From contig NZ_JAUDUY010000011.1 of assembly GCF_030380815.1 (NCBI RefSeq), forward strand, positions 1 to 64,000: DNA of 64,000 nucleotides, written 5' to 3'. The stretch is from Robiginitalea aurantiaca. GTDB taxonomy: Bacteria > Bacteroidota > Bacteroidia > Flavobacteriales > Flavobacteriaceae. The position numbers and the translations under genes are program-made. Position 1 is the stretch's first letter. Each line of letters begins with the position of its first letter. The notes beneath the pieces are model-generated. The model was given only the letters and a program-made list of their open reading frames with translations, was not told where the DNA came from and did not search any database. This document shows, piece by piece, positions 8,955 to 17,414 of this stretch.

Positions 8955-9860
8955 TTAGAAATAACCTTGCTTTTTACGATCCTCCATTGCAGTTTCAGAT
9001 CGCTTATCATCCGTCCTGTTCCCACGTTCGGTCTGCCTTAATGCAGAAACTTCCTCGACTATTTTGGAAAGGGTATCCGCTTCAGATTCTATACCTCCCG
9101 TAATGGTAATATCACCCAAAGTTCTGAATCGAATTTTCTTTACTTCAACGGCTTCATTTTCCTCAATAATTAAATATTCGGATTTGGGAATCCAGGAATC
9201 ATTTCTCCATACTACTTCCCGTTCATGGGCAAAATACAAGGATGGTATTTTTATATTTTCGCGTAAGATATAATTCCAGACATCCATTTCTGTCCAGTTG
9301 CTAATGGGGAATACCCGGAAATGTTCGCCTTCGAAGCACTTTCCATTAAAGATATTCCAAAGTTCGGGTCTCTGATTCTTTGGATCCCATTGGCCGAAAT
9401 CGTCTCTATGTGAAAAGAAGCGTTCTTTTGCCCTGGCCTTTTCCTCATCTCTTCTTCCTCCGCCAATAGCGCAATCAACTTTATGTTCCTCGATTGCATC
9501 TAACAAGGTTGTGATCTGCAAAGCATTCCTTGTGGCATTTTTTCCGCGTTCCTCGGCGACGCGCCCCTGATCTATTGATTCCTGAACGGATCCCACGATT
9601 AAAGACACGCCTAAAGCGCTGATCAAATTATCACGAAACTCAATCGTTTCCGGGAAATTATGTCCGGTATCCACATGCATCAGGGAGAAAGGAATCTTAC
9701 ATGGGTGAAAAGCCTTTTTAGCCAAATGGGTAAGGACTATTGAATCTTTTCCGCCTGAAAAAAGGATTACCGGATTCTGGAATTGTGCCCAGACTTCCCG
9801 GATCACATAGATGGCTTCGGATTCCAGTTCATCCAGGTAATTCAAATAATACTTGCTCAT
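8955..9860 (-). CDS. cysD: Sulfate adenylyltransferase subunit 2
   Basis: A 301-residue PP-loop ATP pyrophosphatase. The motif SGGKDS lies at residues 35-40, and the CAIGGGRRDEEKARAKER segment and the C-terminal MEDRKKQGYF are characteristic of CysD. It is the catalytic subunit that adenylates sulfate with CysN. Its ATG overlaps the end of cysC by four bases (9857-9860), which indicates translational coupling. Confidence 0.95.
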   Translation of the reverse strand: MSKYYLNYLDELESEAIYVIREVWAQFQNPVILFSGGKDSIVLTHLAKKAFHPCKIPFSLMHVDTGHNFPETIEFRDNLISALGVSLIVGSVQESIDQGRVAEERGKNATRNALQITTLLDAIEEHKVDCAIGGGRRDEEKARAKERFFSHRDDFGQWDPKNQRPELWNIFNGKCFEGEHFRVFPISNWTEMDVWNYILRENIKIPSLYFAHEREVVWRNDSWIPKSEYLIIEENEAVEVKKIRFRTLGDITITGGIESEADTLSKIVEEVSALRQTERGNRTDDKRSETAMEDRKKQGYF

Positions 9861-10453
9861 GCTTTACTGCTTAATTTGTCAATTATCAATGGAATGATAT
9901 GTTCGACGGAATCCTCAACTGAGAGTTCCGTGTTTAGTTCTAATTCAGGGTTTACCGGTGCTTCGTAAGGGGCAGAAATACCCGTCATATTGGATATTTC
10001 TCCTTTTCTCGCTTTCGCGTACAGGCCTTTTACATCGCGCTGCTCACAGATTTCCAGAGGGGTATTGACAAAAACCTCAATATAATTTTCTTTACCCACC
10101 AGGGAACGGATTTGCGCGCGGTCTTTCTCATAGGGAGCGACAAAGGCGGCAAGGGTGACGATACCTGCATCGACGAATAATTTGGCAATTTCACCTATGC
10201 GTCGAATGTTCTCTTCCCGATCCTCGGGACTGAAGGTTAGGTTTTTGTTAATTCCTTTGCGAATATTATCCCCATCAAGCACATAGGTGTGAATCCCCAT
10301 GTTATAAAGGCGTTGTTCAAGAGCATTGCAAAGCGTAGACTTTCCGGACCCGGAAAGTCCGGTGAAAAAGACCAAAAAGGAGTTATGGCCTTTCATCCTC
10401 TTGCGTTCCTCACGATTCAACTGATAAGAATGTGGAATAATATTGTCGCTCAT
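9857..10453 (-). CDS. cysC: Adenylylsulfate kinase
   Basis: A 198-residue kinase with P-loop GLSGSGKST at residues 32-40, VLDGDNIR at the APS site and the family motif FVAPYEKDR. It phosphorylates APS to PAPS, the sulfuryl donor for sulfotransferases and the substrate of PAPS reductase. It overlaps both neighbours by four bases (DUF2061 gene upstream, cysD downstream). Confidence 0.95.
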   Translation of the reverse strand: MSDNIIPHSYQLNREERKRMKGHNSFLVFFTGLSGSGKSTLCNALEQRLYNMGIHTYVLDGDNIRKGINKNLTFSPEDREENIRRIGEIAKLFVDAGIVTLAAFVAPYEKDRAQIRSLVGKENYIEVFVNTPLEICEQRDVKGLYAKARKGEISNMTGISAPYEAPVNPELELNTELSVEDSVEHIIPLIIDKLSSKA

Positions 10454-10872
10454 TTGTACTCTTTATTGCTTCTTCGGGCTCCCAGTCCATAATTTATGTT
10501 GTACCAGGTTCTTTCGTGAAAATAATACAGGACCATTTTTGTAATTACCTCAACAATACCAATCTGAAGACCCGTTAAAGGGTTGCCGGTAATAATCCAT
10601 GAAAGCAGGATTGTATCCAAAGTGCCGATCATCCGCCACGAGACTGTCTTCAATAGGTGACGTTTTCTGCTTTCATGCATTGGCGACCTGAACCATAGTC
10701 TTTCATGCAGATAATACAAAATCATTTTGGTAATTACCTCCGAGAATCCGATTTTAAGTCCTGTAAAAGGATTCCCTGTAATAAACCAGGAAATTATTAC
10801 AGTATCCAAGGTCCCGACAAGGCGCCAGGTAACCGTTTTAGCAATATGTCTTTTTCTGCTTAAATCTGACAT
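10450..10872 (-). CDS. Tandem DUF2061 membrane protein of the PAPS operon
   Basis: A 140-residue protein made of two copies of the same ~60-residue unit (residues ~4-62 and ~66-126). Each has K-RHI/LLKT, then TLDT, a hydrophobic segment, ITGNP, TGL and VITKM-LYY-HER. The hydrophobic stretches suggest small paired membrane helices. DUF2061 has no assigned biochemical role. Its position between cysQ and cysC, with 2-4 base gaps or overlaps, ties it to sulfate activation; a role in sulfate or nucleotide transport is possible but is inference only. The copies differ enough to be an old duplication. Confidence 0.8.
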   Translation of the reverse strand: MSDLSRKRHIAKTVTWRLVGTLDTVIISWFITGNPFTGLKIGFSEVITKMILYYLHERLWFRSPMHESRKRHLLKTVSWRMIGTLDTILLSWIITGNPLTGLQIGIVEVITKMVLYYFHERTWYNINYGLGARRSNKEYK

Positions 10873-10874
10873 AA

Positions 10875-11681
10875 TTACATACTTACCAAAAAATAAGGAT
10901 TTAGCAGGTTTTCCTTATTGTATACTAAGGGTTCTTCAGTATTACCTGTTGTTACTTTTAACCCCAGGGCTTCTACAATAGCGCTGCCTGCGGCAGTATC
11001 CCATTCCATGGTCGGTGCAAACCTGGGGTACATATGTGCCTTTCCTTCAGCAACCATGCAAAACTTTAGGGAGCTCCCTTTGGACACAATTTCAATTTTT
11101 TCAAATTGGTTTTGCATCTTATTGATGAAGGCCTCTGTTTCAGGATTCATATGCGAACGACTCCCTACCAATTTTAAGGATGTGGATGGGGAATTGGCAG
11201 GTTGTAGTCTGTCTGACGACATAAATAGGGGTGTTACCAAGGTGTGTTCTGAACTAACCATGGTTTTAAAAGCCATTCCACTATCGACATCCCCGTAGTA
11301 TAATTCCCGGGATACGGGAACATAGATTACGCCGAATGTGGGTTTTCCATTTTTACAAAAGGCAATATTCACCGTAAACTCACCATTTTTTTTGATGAAT
11401 TCCTTGGTGCCATCCAATGGGTCTACGATCCAGCAGGAATCCCAATTTTTGCGTACTTCATAAGGAATTTGCTTATTCTCCTCGCTTATTATTGGGTATT
11501 CGGTTTGAGTTAAGTATCTGTTTATGACATCATTTGCGGCCTGATCCGCCTTGGTCAAAGGGGAATCATCCGCCTTATGCACAACCTCGATATCATTCGT
11601 GCTATTGTAAATATTCAGTATCGCCTTTCCGGCTTCAAGAGCTGCTGCAATTGGATAATCTATTAAGAACTTCTTGATCAT
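10875..11681 (-). CDS. cysQ: 3'(2'),5'-bisphosphate nucleotidase
   Basis: A 268-residue member of the inositol monophosphatase family. The metal-binding motif DPLDGTKEF starts at residue 87, with SEEN at 67-70 and the C-terminal WDTAAGSAIVEALG. It removes the 3'-phosphate from PAP, a toxic by-product of PAPS use, giving AMP. Being first in the operon with PAPS synthesis enzymes supports active sulfuryl transfer or sulfate reduction. ATG start at 11681. Confidence 0.92.
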   Translation of the reverse strand: MIKKFLIDYPIAAALEAGKAILNIYNSTNDIEVVHKADDSPLTKADQAANDVINRYLTQTEYPIISEENKQIPYEVRKNWDSCWIVDPLDGTKEFIKKNGEFTVNIAFCKNGKPTFGVIYVPVSRELYYGDVDSGMAFKTMVSSEHTLVTPLFMSSDRLQPANSPSTSLKLVGSRSHMNPETEAFINKMQNQFEKIEIVSKGSSLKFCMVAEGKAHMYPRFAPTMEWDTAAGSAIVEALGLKVTTGNTEEPLVYNKENLLNPYFLVSM

Positions 11682-11822
11682 AAAGTGTAGGCTCAGGGAT
11701 TTCTACGTTCCCGGTTCGTTTGATACGACATCAAATTCCTATTGATTCTGGTTTCCTAAAATTACCAACACAATGTCTAAAGTGAATTTTAGAAACATCG
11801 TTTAGCTTTAAAAAATATGCCA

Positions 11823-11830
11823 CAAAGTTA
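11823..11830 (-). promoter_or_regulatory. Candidate -7 element for the cysQ operon
   Basis: TAACTTTG on the minus strand is an exact TAnnTTTG match, 142 bases upstream of the cysQ ATG. No TTG lies at the ideal -33 spacing, so this is a single-element call. The 260-base gap between bshA and cysQ otherwise shows nothing recognisable. Confidence 0.35.
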
Positions 11831-11941
11831 CTACTTTATTGCGGTCACATCAGAATTGCGAAATCCAGACAAATTATCCCTTGAAACGCCAAGGTTTATG
11901 GGCAAATACTGAGATATCTTTATATGAAATTTAAATGGGAT

Positions 11942-13087
11942 TTAATCGAACGCATTTTTATAGCGCCATTTGTACGCCAGTCGATAAATGTCCTCGTACA
12001 TCGGAAGGATTTTGAGAATGTCAAATTCGCAGGCGACCTCGTAGGCTTGCGTTTTAAAGGTTTCGAGCATTTCCTCGTCCCTGAGCAGGGTTAGGGTGTT
12101 TTTTACCATGTCGTCAACGTCACCAACGTCGCTGAGAAAGCCCGTGACCCCCTGTCTGTTCACTTCCGGAATCCCCCCGGTATTGCTGGAGATTACAGCA
12201 ACCTTGTTGATCATGGCTTCCAGGGCAGACAACCCGAAGCTCTCCTTTTCAGAAGGCAACATAAAAATATCCGAAAAACACAGGATGCGATCAATTTCAT
12301 TACTGTTGCCCAAAAATACGACCCGGTCAGTGATGCCCAGTTTTTCTACGGTAAATTCGGCGTGCTCCTTTTCAGGACCTTCCCCGATCATGATAAGTTT
12401 GGCCGGCACTTCCTGTTGAATCCTGTAAAACGCCTCAATGACGTCAGGGATGCGTTTAACCTTTCTGAAGTTACTGACGTGGGTTATAATTTTTTCATCG
12501 TCATTTGCGAGCAAAGACCTTTGACAATCCGTGTAGTTGTGTCCGTACTTGCGTTTATCCACAAAATTAGGAATGACGTGAACCTCCTTGGTGATATCAA
12601 ACAATTCGAGGGTATCGTTTTTCAGGCTTTCTGAAACTGCCGTTACCATATCCGATTTATTGATGCTAAAATTCACTGCAGTACGATAAAAAGGATGATT
12701 CCCCACAAGGGTGATGTCTGTGCCGTGCAGCGTAGTGATCATGGGAATATAAATCCCTTCCTCCTTCAACATCTTCTTGGTCATATATCCGGCATAGGCA
12801 TGGGGGATCGCATAGTGCACATGCAATACTTCGATGTCGTACATTTTTATAGTATCCACCAATTTACTGGAAAGGGCCAGTTCATATGGCTGGTAATGGA
12901 ATAAGGGATACTCAGGGACAAAGACCTCGTGAAAATGGATGTTATTGCTAAGCAATTCCAGACGCACAGGTTGCTTGTACGTGACAAAGTGTATTTCATG
13001 CCCCCTCTGGGCTAAGGCAATTCCCAGTTCCGTGGCTACAACACCACTCCCTCCGAAAGTCGGATAACAAACTATAGCGAGTTTCAT
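11942..13087 (-). CDS. bshA: N-acetyl-alpha-D-glucosaminyl L-malate synthase
   Basis: A 381-residue family 4 glycosyltransferase with a GT-B fold. The N-terminal GGSGVVATELG loop, HVHYAIPHAYAGY, TTLHGTDITLVG, and the C-terminal PSEKESFGLSALEAM nucleotide-sugar motif match BshA. It joins GlcNAc from UDP-GlcNAc to L-malate, the first step of bacillithiol synthesis, the low-molecular-weight thiol of many Bacteroidota. It follows the GH3/serine hydrolase gene by 30 bases and is probably last in the operon that starts with the amidase at 21232. bshB and bshC are not in the window. Confidence 0.92.
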   Translation of the reverse strand: MKLAIVCYPTFGGSGVVATELGIALAQRGHEIHFVTYKQPVRLELLSNNIHFHEVFVPEYPLFHYQPYELALSSKLVDTIKMYDIEVLHVHYAIPHAYAGYMTKKMLKEEGIYIPMITTLHGTDITLVGNHPFYRTAVNFSINKSDMVTAVSESLKNDTLELFDITKEVHVIPNFVDKRKYGHNYTDCQRSLLANDDEKIITHVSNFRKVKRIPDVIEAFYRIQQEVPAKLIMIGEGPEKEHAEFTVEKLGITDRVVFLGNSNEIDRILCFSDIFMLPSEKESFGLSALEAMINKVAVISSNTGGIPEVNRQGVTGFLSDVGDVDDMVKNTLTLLRDEEMLETFKTQAYEVACEFDILKILPMYEDIYRLAYKWRYKNAFD

Positions 13088-13117
13088 AGGAGGTAAATTT
13101 AAGTTTTATATACGTGT

Positions 13118-16045
13118 TTAATTGATAAGGGAATCATAAATAGCCTGTTGGATGCGGGAACGCAGGCCGCTTTGGATCAACATGGTGTTGGAGGAGGAAG
13201 GATAGGTGCGGTTGGAAAGGAAGACGTAGACCAAACCGGTATCCGGGTCGGCCCACGTAAATGTTCCTGTGAAGCCACTATGTCCAAAACTCCGGTGAGA
13301 CACGCATCCGCAGGTAGGACCGGGTTCCTCGAGTTGGGGTTTGTCGAACCCCACACCCCGGCGTACATTTTTATTGCAGAAATAGCATTTATTGAATTTT
13401 TCAATTGTCCTGGAATTCAAAAACTGCTTGCCTCCATAATTACCACCCTGGAGATACATCTGCATAATCTTAGCAACGTCATTGGCATTGCTGAACAGGC
13501 CGGCGTGACCTCCTACCCCGCCTTGCATGGCGGCACCCATATCATGAACAAAACCACGCACGACCTGGTAGCGGTAGTAATTATCCACTTCAGTGGGCAT
13601 TATCTGGGACTTCGGAAAATGCTCCAGAGGCCTGTAGGTCGTTTGTGTTGCCCCCAGGGATTTATAAAAATAGGCATTGGTCAGCTCGTCGAGTGGTTCG
13701 TTATATGAGTCCTCGATAAATTTCTTGAACACGTAATAGGGTACATCGCTATACCGATAACGGTTGGATTTCAGGGACTGGCGCCCTATCCGATTGTAAA
13801 TGGAGTCGTTATAGGCATCCGAAAGATACATGCGCTCCGCGACCTGGATGGAGAAGCCGTCCGCTGGATTCGGACGGTAAAAATCCGGGGAAGGTCTCCG
13901 GTCCTTATTGAGGGTGTCTAAATAAAAGGCAATCCACGCCGGCAAACGGCCATAGTGGCTCAAAGCCTTAAGCACAGTCACATCCCGGAGTTCTGTTTCG
14001 GCATAGTCAGGATTTAACTCCCCAAAGGTGGTTTCAAAACTTATCCGACCTGTCTCCTCCATTTCCATAAGCATTGGAAGGGTCGCCAGGATTTTGGTCA
14101 GGGATGCCAAATCGTATAAATCGGTGGTAGATACTTCCTGTTCTGAGTCGTAGGTTGGTTTGCCATACGCTTTATGAAAGACAACCTGGCCGTGACGTGC
14201 GATTAAAACCTGTGCCCCCGGGAACATCAGCGAATCCAAACCAATCTGCATGAGGCTGTCCACTCTTGAGAGTCGATGGGCATCCAAACCCACCCGATTC
14301 GGGACACTATAACCAAGCCGGTTCAAAAGTTGGGTCGTCTCTCCGCTCCCTGCCGGAAACGTAGGATGCGCGGTAACCGGCAGGCGTCCTTTTGCCTCAA
14401 ATACCCCAAAGAGCAATTCCGCAGTCGTCTGCTGGGCTATTACACTATTCTGGTATGACATTACGAGTCCGTCAACTCTGTCGAATGAAAGAACATCCGA
14501 TAGGATATAGGGTTTGGCAAAAACCGCCAGGATCGAATTCGAAGTTGGCTGACGCGAAATTTCCTCCAGCCAGAAAAGTTCCTTTTCTGAAAAACTGTGT
14601 TTCTTGTACGGCGACTCATTGGATTGATGCATGCCGATAATGACCAGGTTGTATTCTTTGAGTTTTCGGTTCAAAGTCCCAATATCATTAGCGGAAACCT
14701 CGTCGATTTCAGCGTATTGGCGGAGTCGCTCTAAAAAGGGCAAATGATCTGCATCCCCGAATCTGACATAGGCAATTTTCTTGTTCTCCAAATTCTTAAT
14801 CCCTATAATGTCCGCGCGGTTTTTAAGCACGGTAATAGCCCCTTCCATAGCGCGCTCGCCCAGCAATTCATTATCCAATGAATTCAGGTTCTGAGTAAGC
14901 GTTGTGGTCTCTATGGGAACATAGCGATGCAATCCCGCCTTATACTTGGCCTTCAATATCTTTTTGACTGAGGTTGCCATGCGGGATTCCGATATTTTTC
15001 CAACCATATAGGCCTCGAGAACCGCGGCATAATCAGTTTCCAGGTTCTCTGGCATAAGCAGCAAATCATTTCCCGCCATAAAAGCACCAAGAGATGCATT
15101 ATCCACACCTTCATATCCGGTAACACCTTTCATGTTTAAGGCATCCGTGCATATCAAACCCTGAAACCCCAATTCCCTTTTAAGTACAGTGCGCATAAGT
15201 TTAGGGGACAGAGAGGTAGGCTCTCCAGGGACACCTGTAAGGGCGGGAACATCGAGATGTGCAATCATGATAGCATCCAAACCTTCTTTAATAAGGTTTC
15301 GGAAGGGTACCAATTCCACAGTATCGAGCCGTTGACGATCAAACATTACCTGAGGCAATGCTTTGTGAGAATCGACTTCCGTATCCCCATGTCCCGGAAA
15401 GTGTTTGGCTGTGGTCAATATGCCTGCCTGCTGCATGCCTTTCATCAGGGCAACGGCGTGCTGGCTGACCTTTTCAGGATTCTCCCCAAAAGAGCGGTTC
15501 CCAATTATCGGATTTTTCACATTGGTATTGATATCCACTACGGGGGCGAAGTTGAGATGTACTCCCATTTGACGGAGTTGGGTTCCCATTTGCCTTCCGA
15601 TGTCCTTAATGAGAAGCGTATCCTGAATGGCCCCAAGGGTCATGTTCCATGGAAAGGAATAGGTAGAATCCAGGCGCATTGCCAATCCCCATTCCGCATC
15701 CAATCCGATAAGCAGAGGTACTCTGGAAGATTCCTGAAGCGCATTTGTAAGCCGTGCCTGGGCGTGTGGGGTTCCACGGGAAAAAATAAGGCCGCCAATT
15801 CCATATTCCGAAATCCATTTTTCCGCCTTACTTAACGCTCCTTCCTCCTTACCGGATTCTGAAGTAATCATTGGCATAAATAGCTGGCCCACCCTTGCCT
15901 CCTGCGTCATATTAGCATATTGGGCTTCAACCCATTGGGCTTGAGCGGTTGTATCAGGGGAAATTAAAGGATCGGATTGCGCAGCCCCCCATCCTGGCAA
16001 CAGGAGGGATACAAGAATTATTGCAAGCAGCTTAAATCCTCTCAT
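13118..16045 (-). CDS. GH3 beta-N-acetylhexosaminidase (NagZ-like) fused to a serine hydrolase
   Basis: A 975-residue exported protein (signal peptide residues ~1-22, ending near AAQ). Residues ~35-400 are a GH3 domain with KHFPGHGDT near 212 and the nucleophile Asp in CTDALNMKG near 300, matching NagZ-type enzymes that cut GlcNAc from muropeptides. Residues ~400-580 look like the GH3 C-terminal domain. Residues ~610-975 are a beta-lactamase-like serine hydrolase: SLTK (Ser near 648) is the SxxK motif, YSD replaces the usual YxN, and GHSGFTG stands for the KTG box. This architecture is known in Bacteroidota. It probably acts on periplasmic peptidoglycan fragments with the upstream amidase. 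It is followed by bshA after 30 bases. Confidence 0.88.
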   Translation of the reverse strand: MRGFKLLAIILVSLLLPGWGAAQSDPLISPDTTAQAQWVEAQYANMTQEARVGQLFMPMITSESGKEEGALSKAEKWISEYGIGGLIFSRGTPHAQARLTNALQESSRVPLLIGLDAEWGLAMRLDSTYSFPWNMTLGAIQDTLLIKDIGRQMGTQLRQMGVHLNFAPVVDINTNVKNPIIGNRSFGENPEKVSQHAVALMKGMQQAGILTTAKHFPGHGDTEVDSHKALPQVMFDRQRLDTVELVPFRNLIKEGLDAIMIAHLDVPALTGVPGEPTSLSPKLMRTVLKRELGFQGLICTDALNMKGVTGYEGVDNASLGAFMAGNDLLLMPENLETDYAAVLEAYMVGKISESRMATSVKKILKAKYKAGLHRYVPIETTTLTQNLNSLDNELLGERAMEGAITVLKNRADIIGIKNLENKKIAYVRFGDADHLPFLERLRQYAEIDEVSANDIGTLNRKLKEYNLVIIGMHQSNESPYKKHSFSEKELFWLEEISRQPTSNSILAVFAKPYILSDVLSFDRVDGLVMSYQNSVIAQQTTAELLFGVFEAKGRLPVTAHPTFPAGSGETTQLLNRLGYSVPNRVGLDAHRLSRVDSLMQIGLDSLMFPGAQVLIARHGQVVFHKAYGKPTYDSEQEVSTTDLYDLASLTKILATLPMLMEMEETGRISFETTFGELNPDYAETELRDVTVLKALSHYGRLPAWIAFYLDTLNKDRRPSPDFYRPNPADGFSIQVAERMYLSDAYNDSIYNRIGRQSLKSNRYRYSDVPYYVFKKFIEDSYNEPLDELTNAYFYKSLGATQTTYRPLEHFPKSQIMPTEVDNYYRYQVVRGFVHDMGAAMQGGVGGHAGLFSNANDVAKIMQMYLQGGNYGGKQFLNSRTIEKFNKCYFCNKNVRRGVGFDKPQLEEPGPTCGCVSHRSFGHSGFTGTFTWADPDTGLVYVFLSNRTYPSSSNTMLIQSGLRSRIQQAIYDSLIN

Positions 16046-16102
16046 AATACGTATAGGGCCGGGTTTCGAAATCCGTTCTTATTACCTTGTGTCCCATGAA
16101 AC

Positions 16103-16585
16103 CTAAAAAAATCGGCTATGCCAACTCTCCGAGGCCGGAATCTCCCAGTTTTCAGTGTATTCGTGCTTGTTGGCCACCAGATTATTGAAAACAATGGTTT
16201 TGCCTGAAACCGATCGCGCTTTCGCCATTTTTTTAAATTCATCAAGGGGCTTATAAGCGATGTAGGGGCCCTGTTTATAGGTGACATTCATCCGGTCCAA
16301 CAAATTCACCCCATACTCGGATTCCAGGGACTGAAGAAAATGAACAGAGGCGTCAATACTGCATCCGGAGGCGGAAGCCTGTGACTGATCCAGGCCAATC
16401 ACGATGAACCGATTGTAGGGGAGCTCAAATCCTGCATTAAGATCACTTCCGTGGGCCGTCCATTGGGTAAGAAACCTCTCGAGATCTTTCCTTATTTGCT
16501 CAAGTTCATCCCCGGTAAAAGGTCTGTTGGACTGATAGACCCAAATCCGCGCTTCTTCAGGCAATGACTCAAATGGAACTAACAT
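16103..16585 (-). CDS. Conserved 160-residue flavobacterial protein of unknown function
   Basis: A soluble 160-residue protein with no signal peptide. The N-terminus (LVPFESLPEEARIWVYQSNR) and the central FIVIGLDQSQASASGCSID with a Cys in a conserved-looking context are distinctive. Relatives are sometimes labelled as ABC transporter ATPase, but no Walker A, Walker B or signature motif is present, so that name is not supported. It lies 19 bases after the CCG-domain Fe-S gene and 57 bases before the GH3 fusion, inside the same operon. No function is assigned. Confidence 0.75.
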   Translation of the reverse strand: MLVPFESLPEEARIWVYQSNRPFTGDELEQIRKDLERFLTQWTAHGSDLNAGFELPYNRFIVIGLDQSQASASGCSIDASVHFLQSLESEYGVNLLDRMNVTYKQGPYIAYKPLDEFKKMAKARSVSGKTIVFNNLVANKHEYTENWEIPASESWHSRFF

Positions 16586-16604
16586 AGCAATTGTTTATCT
16601 GCAG

Positions 16605-17414
16605 TTAAAGGTCCGCCACTCCGTCGAGCAGTTCGGCAATATCCATTACTTTAATACGCGCTTCTTTTTCCTTGTTTTTTACACCATCCGTCATCATGGT
16701 ATTGCAAAACGGGCAGCCCGCCGCGATAATATCCGGCTGTGTCTCCAGGGCCTGTTCAGTTCGCTCAATATTGACGTCTTTATCTCCTTTTTCCGGCTCT
16801 TTGAACATTTGTGCACCTCCTGCCCCGCAACACAGACCACGCTCTTTACAGTTCTTCATCTCAACCAGTTCAGCATCGATCTTACGAATGATTTCCCTGG
16901 GAGCTTCATAGACCCCATTAGCCCTGCCCAGATAACACGGATCGTGAAATGTTACACGCTTGCCGCGGAACGAGCCCCCTTCTACCTGCAACCTTCCATC
17001 CCTGATCAGGTCCCGCAACAATTGGGTGTGGTGAAGCACCTCATAATTCCCGCCGAGTTGAGGGTATTCATTTTTCAGTGTGTTGAAACAGTGCGGACAG
17101 GTGGTAACTATTTTCTGAATGCCGTATCCATTGAGGACCTGGATATTAACAGCTGCCTGCATCTGAAATAGAAATTCATTCCCCGCCCGCTTCGCCGGGT
17201 CACCGGTACAACTTTCTTCAGTGCCCAATACGGCGAATGATATCCCCGCCTTTTGCAGCAAATGCACAAAAGCCTTGGTTATTTTTTTGGCCCGATCGTC
17301 AAAGCTACCGGCACAGCCAACCCAGAACAAGACCTCTGGCTGCTTTCCCTGCGCGGCCATTTCGGCCATTGTGGCCACCTTGGCACCTTTTGTTTGCTTA
17401 TGCTCCTGTTCCAT
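16605..17414 (-). CDS. CCG-domain (HdrB/LutA-like) Fe-S oxidoreductase subunit
   Basis: A 269-residue soluble protein with cysteine-rich CCG domains: VGCAGSFDDRAKK near the N-terminus, TCPHCFNTLKNEYP in the middle, then FHDPCYLGR with GLCCGAGGAQMF, and AAGCPFCNTMM near the end. This pattern matches the catalytic-type subunit of heterodisulfide reductase (HdrB), GlpC and LutA families, which handle electrons through unusual Fe-S clusters. It overlaps the upstream membrane Fe-S gene by one base (TAATG), so the two products almost certainly form a complex. The electron donor and acceptor are unknown. Confidence 0.85.
   Translation of the reverse strand: MEQEHKQTKGAKVATMAEMAAQGKQPEVLFWVGCAGSFDDRAKKITKAFVHLLQKAGISFAVLGTEESCTGDPAKRAGNEFLFQMQAAVNIQVLNGYGIQKIVTTCPHCFNTLKNEYPQLGGNYEVLHHTQLLRDLIRDGRLQVEGGSFRGKRVTFHDPCYLGRANGVYEAPREIIRKIDAELVEMKNCKERGLCCGAGGAQMFKEPEKGDKDVNIERTEQALETQPDIIAAGCPFCNTMMTDGVKNKEKEARIKVMDIAELLDGVADL

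Noticed and set aside
16103-16585. Annotation as ABC transporter ATPase
   Set aside because: No Walker A, Walker B or signature motif in the 160 residues.
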